A stretch of 5,529 bases of DNA from Bacteroidia bacterium (GTDB lineage: Bacteria > Bacteroidota > Bacteroidia > JABDFU01), in assembly GCA_020849195.1 (NCBI GenBank), contig JADLGT010000397.1, positions 1-5,529 on the forward strand. The letters run 5' to 3'. The notes beneath the pieces were generated by a model, which did not search any database, was not told the DNA's origin, and saw nothing but the letters and a program-made list of their open reading frames with translations. Made by a program: the position numbers and the translations under genes. Each line of letters begins with the position of its first letter. The stretch's first letter is position 1. This document shows, one piece after another, positions 4,591 through 5,529 of this stretch.

Positions 4591-5493
4591 TCCATTTCTT
4601 TTCTTAATAACATATATTTGACTTGAAAACTCCCTTCCTGTACGAATAGCTGCAACATTTGATATTAGTCCAACCAAAAGCGACTTAAAAAAACCAAGTG
4701 TTGAAGATTTATATTTTTCGCTTAACATTGAAACATAATAGGAGTCAAAACGCATAGGGTAAATATTTTCAACTTCCATTCCATGATTACGGAAAATAGA
4801 AATTATATCTTTAGGAGTAAAGTGGTATAAATGCCTTGGAACATCGTAGCCTGCCCAGTATTCTTTATAATATTTTGCATCGAATGAACTACAATTAGGA
4901 ACAGCCACAACTATGCGTCCATTGGGCTTTACAAGGTTTTTTAATTGGATGATTCGCCCGTTTAAATTAGAAACATGTTCTAACACATGCCATAAGGTTA
5001 TAATATCGAAAGACGATGGAGGAAGATTAGTTAAATCATGTTCTTCCATTACATCCAACTTGTATTTATTAATAGCGATGTTTCTAGCGTCAATATCAGG
5101 TTCGACTCCAACACATCTGAAATGAGCCTTGTTACAAATAGCTAAGAATGCTCCGGTACCACAGCCAATGTCCAATATTGATTTTTGCATTTGGGCAGCA
5201 TGATGAGAAAGACGAACAACTAACTGAAGTTTTTTAATAAGAGCGTATTTCCTGACTATGTGGTACAATTTGTTTACAAGTCCTTTTTTTGTATCAGAAT
5301 GCGATACATATTTTTCAGATTTGTAATACATAAATAATTCGTTAGGTATCGGCCTAGGGTTTGTAAACTTGAATTTACAAACATCACATTGAACAATGTT
5401 AAAGCGCTCATTACTTACGGTATAGTCAATACAAGTAAGAAAATTTTTAACCACTGTAGAATTACATACCGGACAATTATCTATCGATTCCAT
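4579..5493 (-). CDS. Class I SAM-dependent methyltransferase with N-terminal zinc ribbon
   Basis: The 304-residue protein starts with a probable zinc ribbon, CPVC (7-10) and CDVC (36-39), followed by KFKFTNPRP. The methyltransferase core follows. Motif I is ILDIGCGTGAFL (106-117), which binds S-adenosylmethionine. The acidic end of the next strand is GVEPD (129-133), the post-II region is FDIITLWHVLEHV (162-174), and GRIVVAVPN lies at 192-200. The WAGYDVPRHLYHFTP block (213-227) is typical of the Methyltransf_23/UbiE-like group that often acts on sugars, quinones or small metabolites. The substrate cannot be deduced, and no sugar or quinone genes are adjacent. The C-terminal region (about 265-300) is mildly hydrophobic but not a clear membrane anchor. 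The ATG follows a perfect -7 box by four bases. The gene appears monocistronic, and its 3' end overlaps a parS-like site. Confidence 0.93.
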   Translation of the reverse strand: MESIDNCPVCNSTVVKNFLTCIDYTVSNERFNIVQCDVCKFKFTNPRPIPNELFMYYKSEKYVSHSDTKKGLVNKLYHIVRKYALIKKLQLVVRLSHHAAQMQKSILDIGCGTGAFLAICNKAHFRCVGVEPDIDARNIAINKYKLDVMEEHDLTNLPPSSFDIITLWHVLEHVSNLNGRIIQLKNLVKPNGRIVVAVPNCSSFDAKYYKEYWAGYDVPRHLYHFTPKDIISIFRNHGMEVENIYPMRFDSYYVSMLSEKYKSSTLGFFKSLLVGLISNVAAIRTGREFSSQIYVIKKRNGSST

Positions 5494-5497
5494 GCTG

Positions 5498-5505
5498 CAA
5501 AAGTA
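5498..5505 (-). promoter_or_regulatory. Bacteroidota -7 promoter box for the methyltransferase
   Basis: The minus strand reads TACTTTTGCAGC immediately before the ATG, with the box TACTTTTG (TAnnTTTG) at 5505-5498 and only four bases between it and the start codon. This predicts a leaderless transcript. The window ends 24 bp further upstream, and no clear TTTG -33 element is present at the expected distance. Confidence 0.6.
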
Positions 5506-5529
5506 TTTAAATATTCCAAAAAGAGTTTG

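Noticed and set aside
4535..4621. Plus-strand TAATTTTG box followed by a 16-codon ATG frame (4571-4621).
   Set aside because: The tiny frame overlaps the methyltransferase end and has no coding evidence; the parS-like motif better explains the conserved-looking bases.

Overview
This window looks like an ordinary, mostly housekeeping piece of a Bacteroidota chromosome. The reasons are the prs-rplY gene pair, a tandem-Usp protein, a zinc-ribbon methyltransferase and a patched-like MMPL transporter with family-typical sequences. In addition, two genes start immediately after a perfect TAnnTTTG (-7) promoter box, and start codons have A-rich leaders rather than Shine-Dalgarno sites. The DNA is AT-rich apart from the GC-rich Ala/Pro tail of rplY. 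No mobile element, CRISPR array, phage gene or defence cluster is visible.

Layout, left to right. Positions 1-1143 (minus) hold the N-terminal half of an MMPL/RND membrane transporter that runs off the left edge. Positions 1256-1293 hold a strong minus-strand terminator that closes the prs-rplY unit. rplY (minus, 1350-2042) encodes a two-domain L25/Ctc ribosomal protein with an Ala/Pro/Gly-rich tail. Between rplY and prs is a nested RNA hairpin with a possible pseudoknot. prs (minus, 2111-3043) encodes PRPP synthase. On the plus strand, a sigma70-like promoter, tRNA-Leu(CAA) and its terminator occupy 3185-3367. They are followed directly by a decayed GIY-YIG nuclease reading frame (3372-3584). 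Its stop lies 4 bp from the convergent stop of a tandem universal stress protein gene (minus, 3589-4419). After a 159-bp gap with a parS-like palindrome at its right end comes a SAM-dependent methyltransferase gene (minus, 4579-5493), preceded by its own -7 box.

How the genes work together: prs and rplY are the only convincing operon (68-bp gap, shared terminator). They join nucleotide precursor supply with ribosome assembly. The other genes look like single transcription units. There is no gene-free stretch longer than 300 bp; the gaps of about 206, 206 and 159 bp are described as separate features.

I do not see an undescribed multi-gene system. The observations most worth checking are the prs-rplY intercistronic RNA structure, the parS-like site overlapping the methyltransferase stop codon, and the tRNA-adjacent GIY-YIG remnant that has lost catalytic residues.
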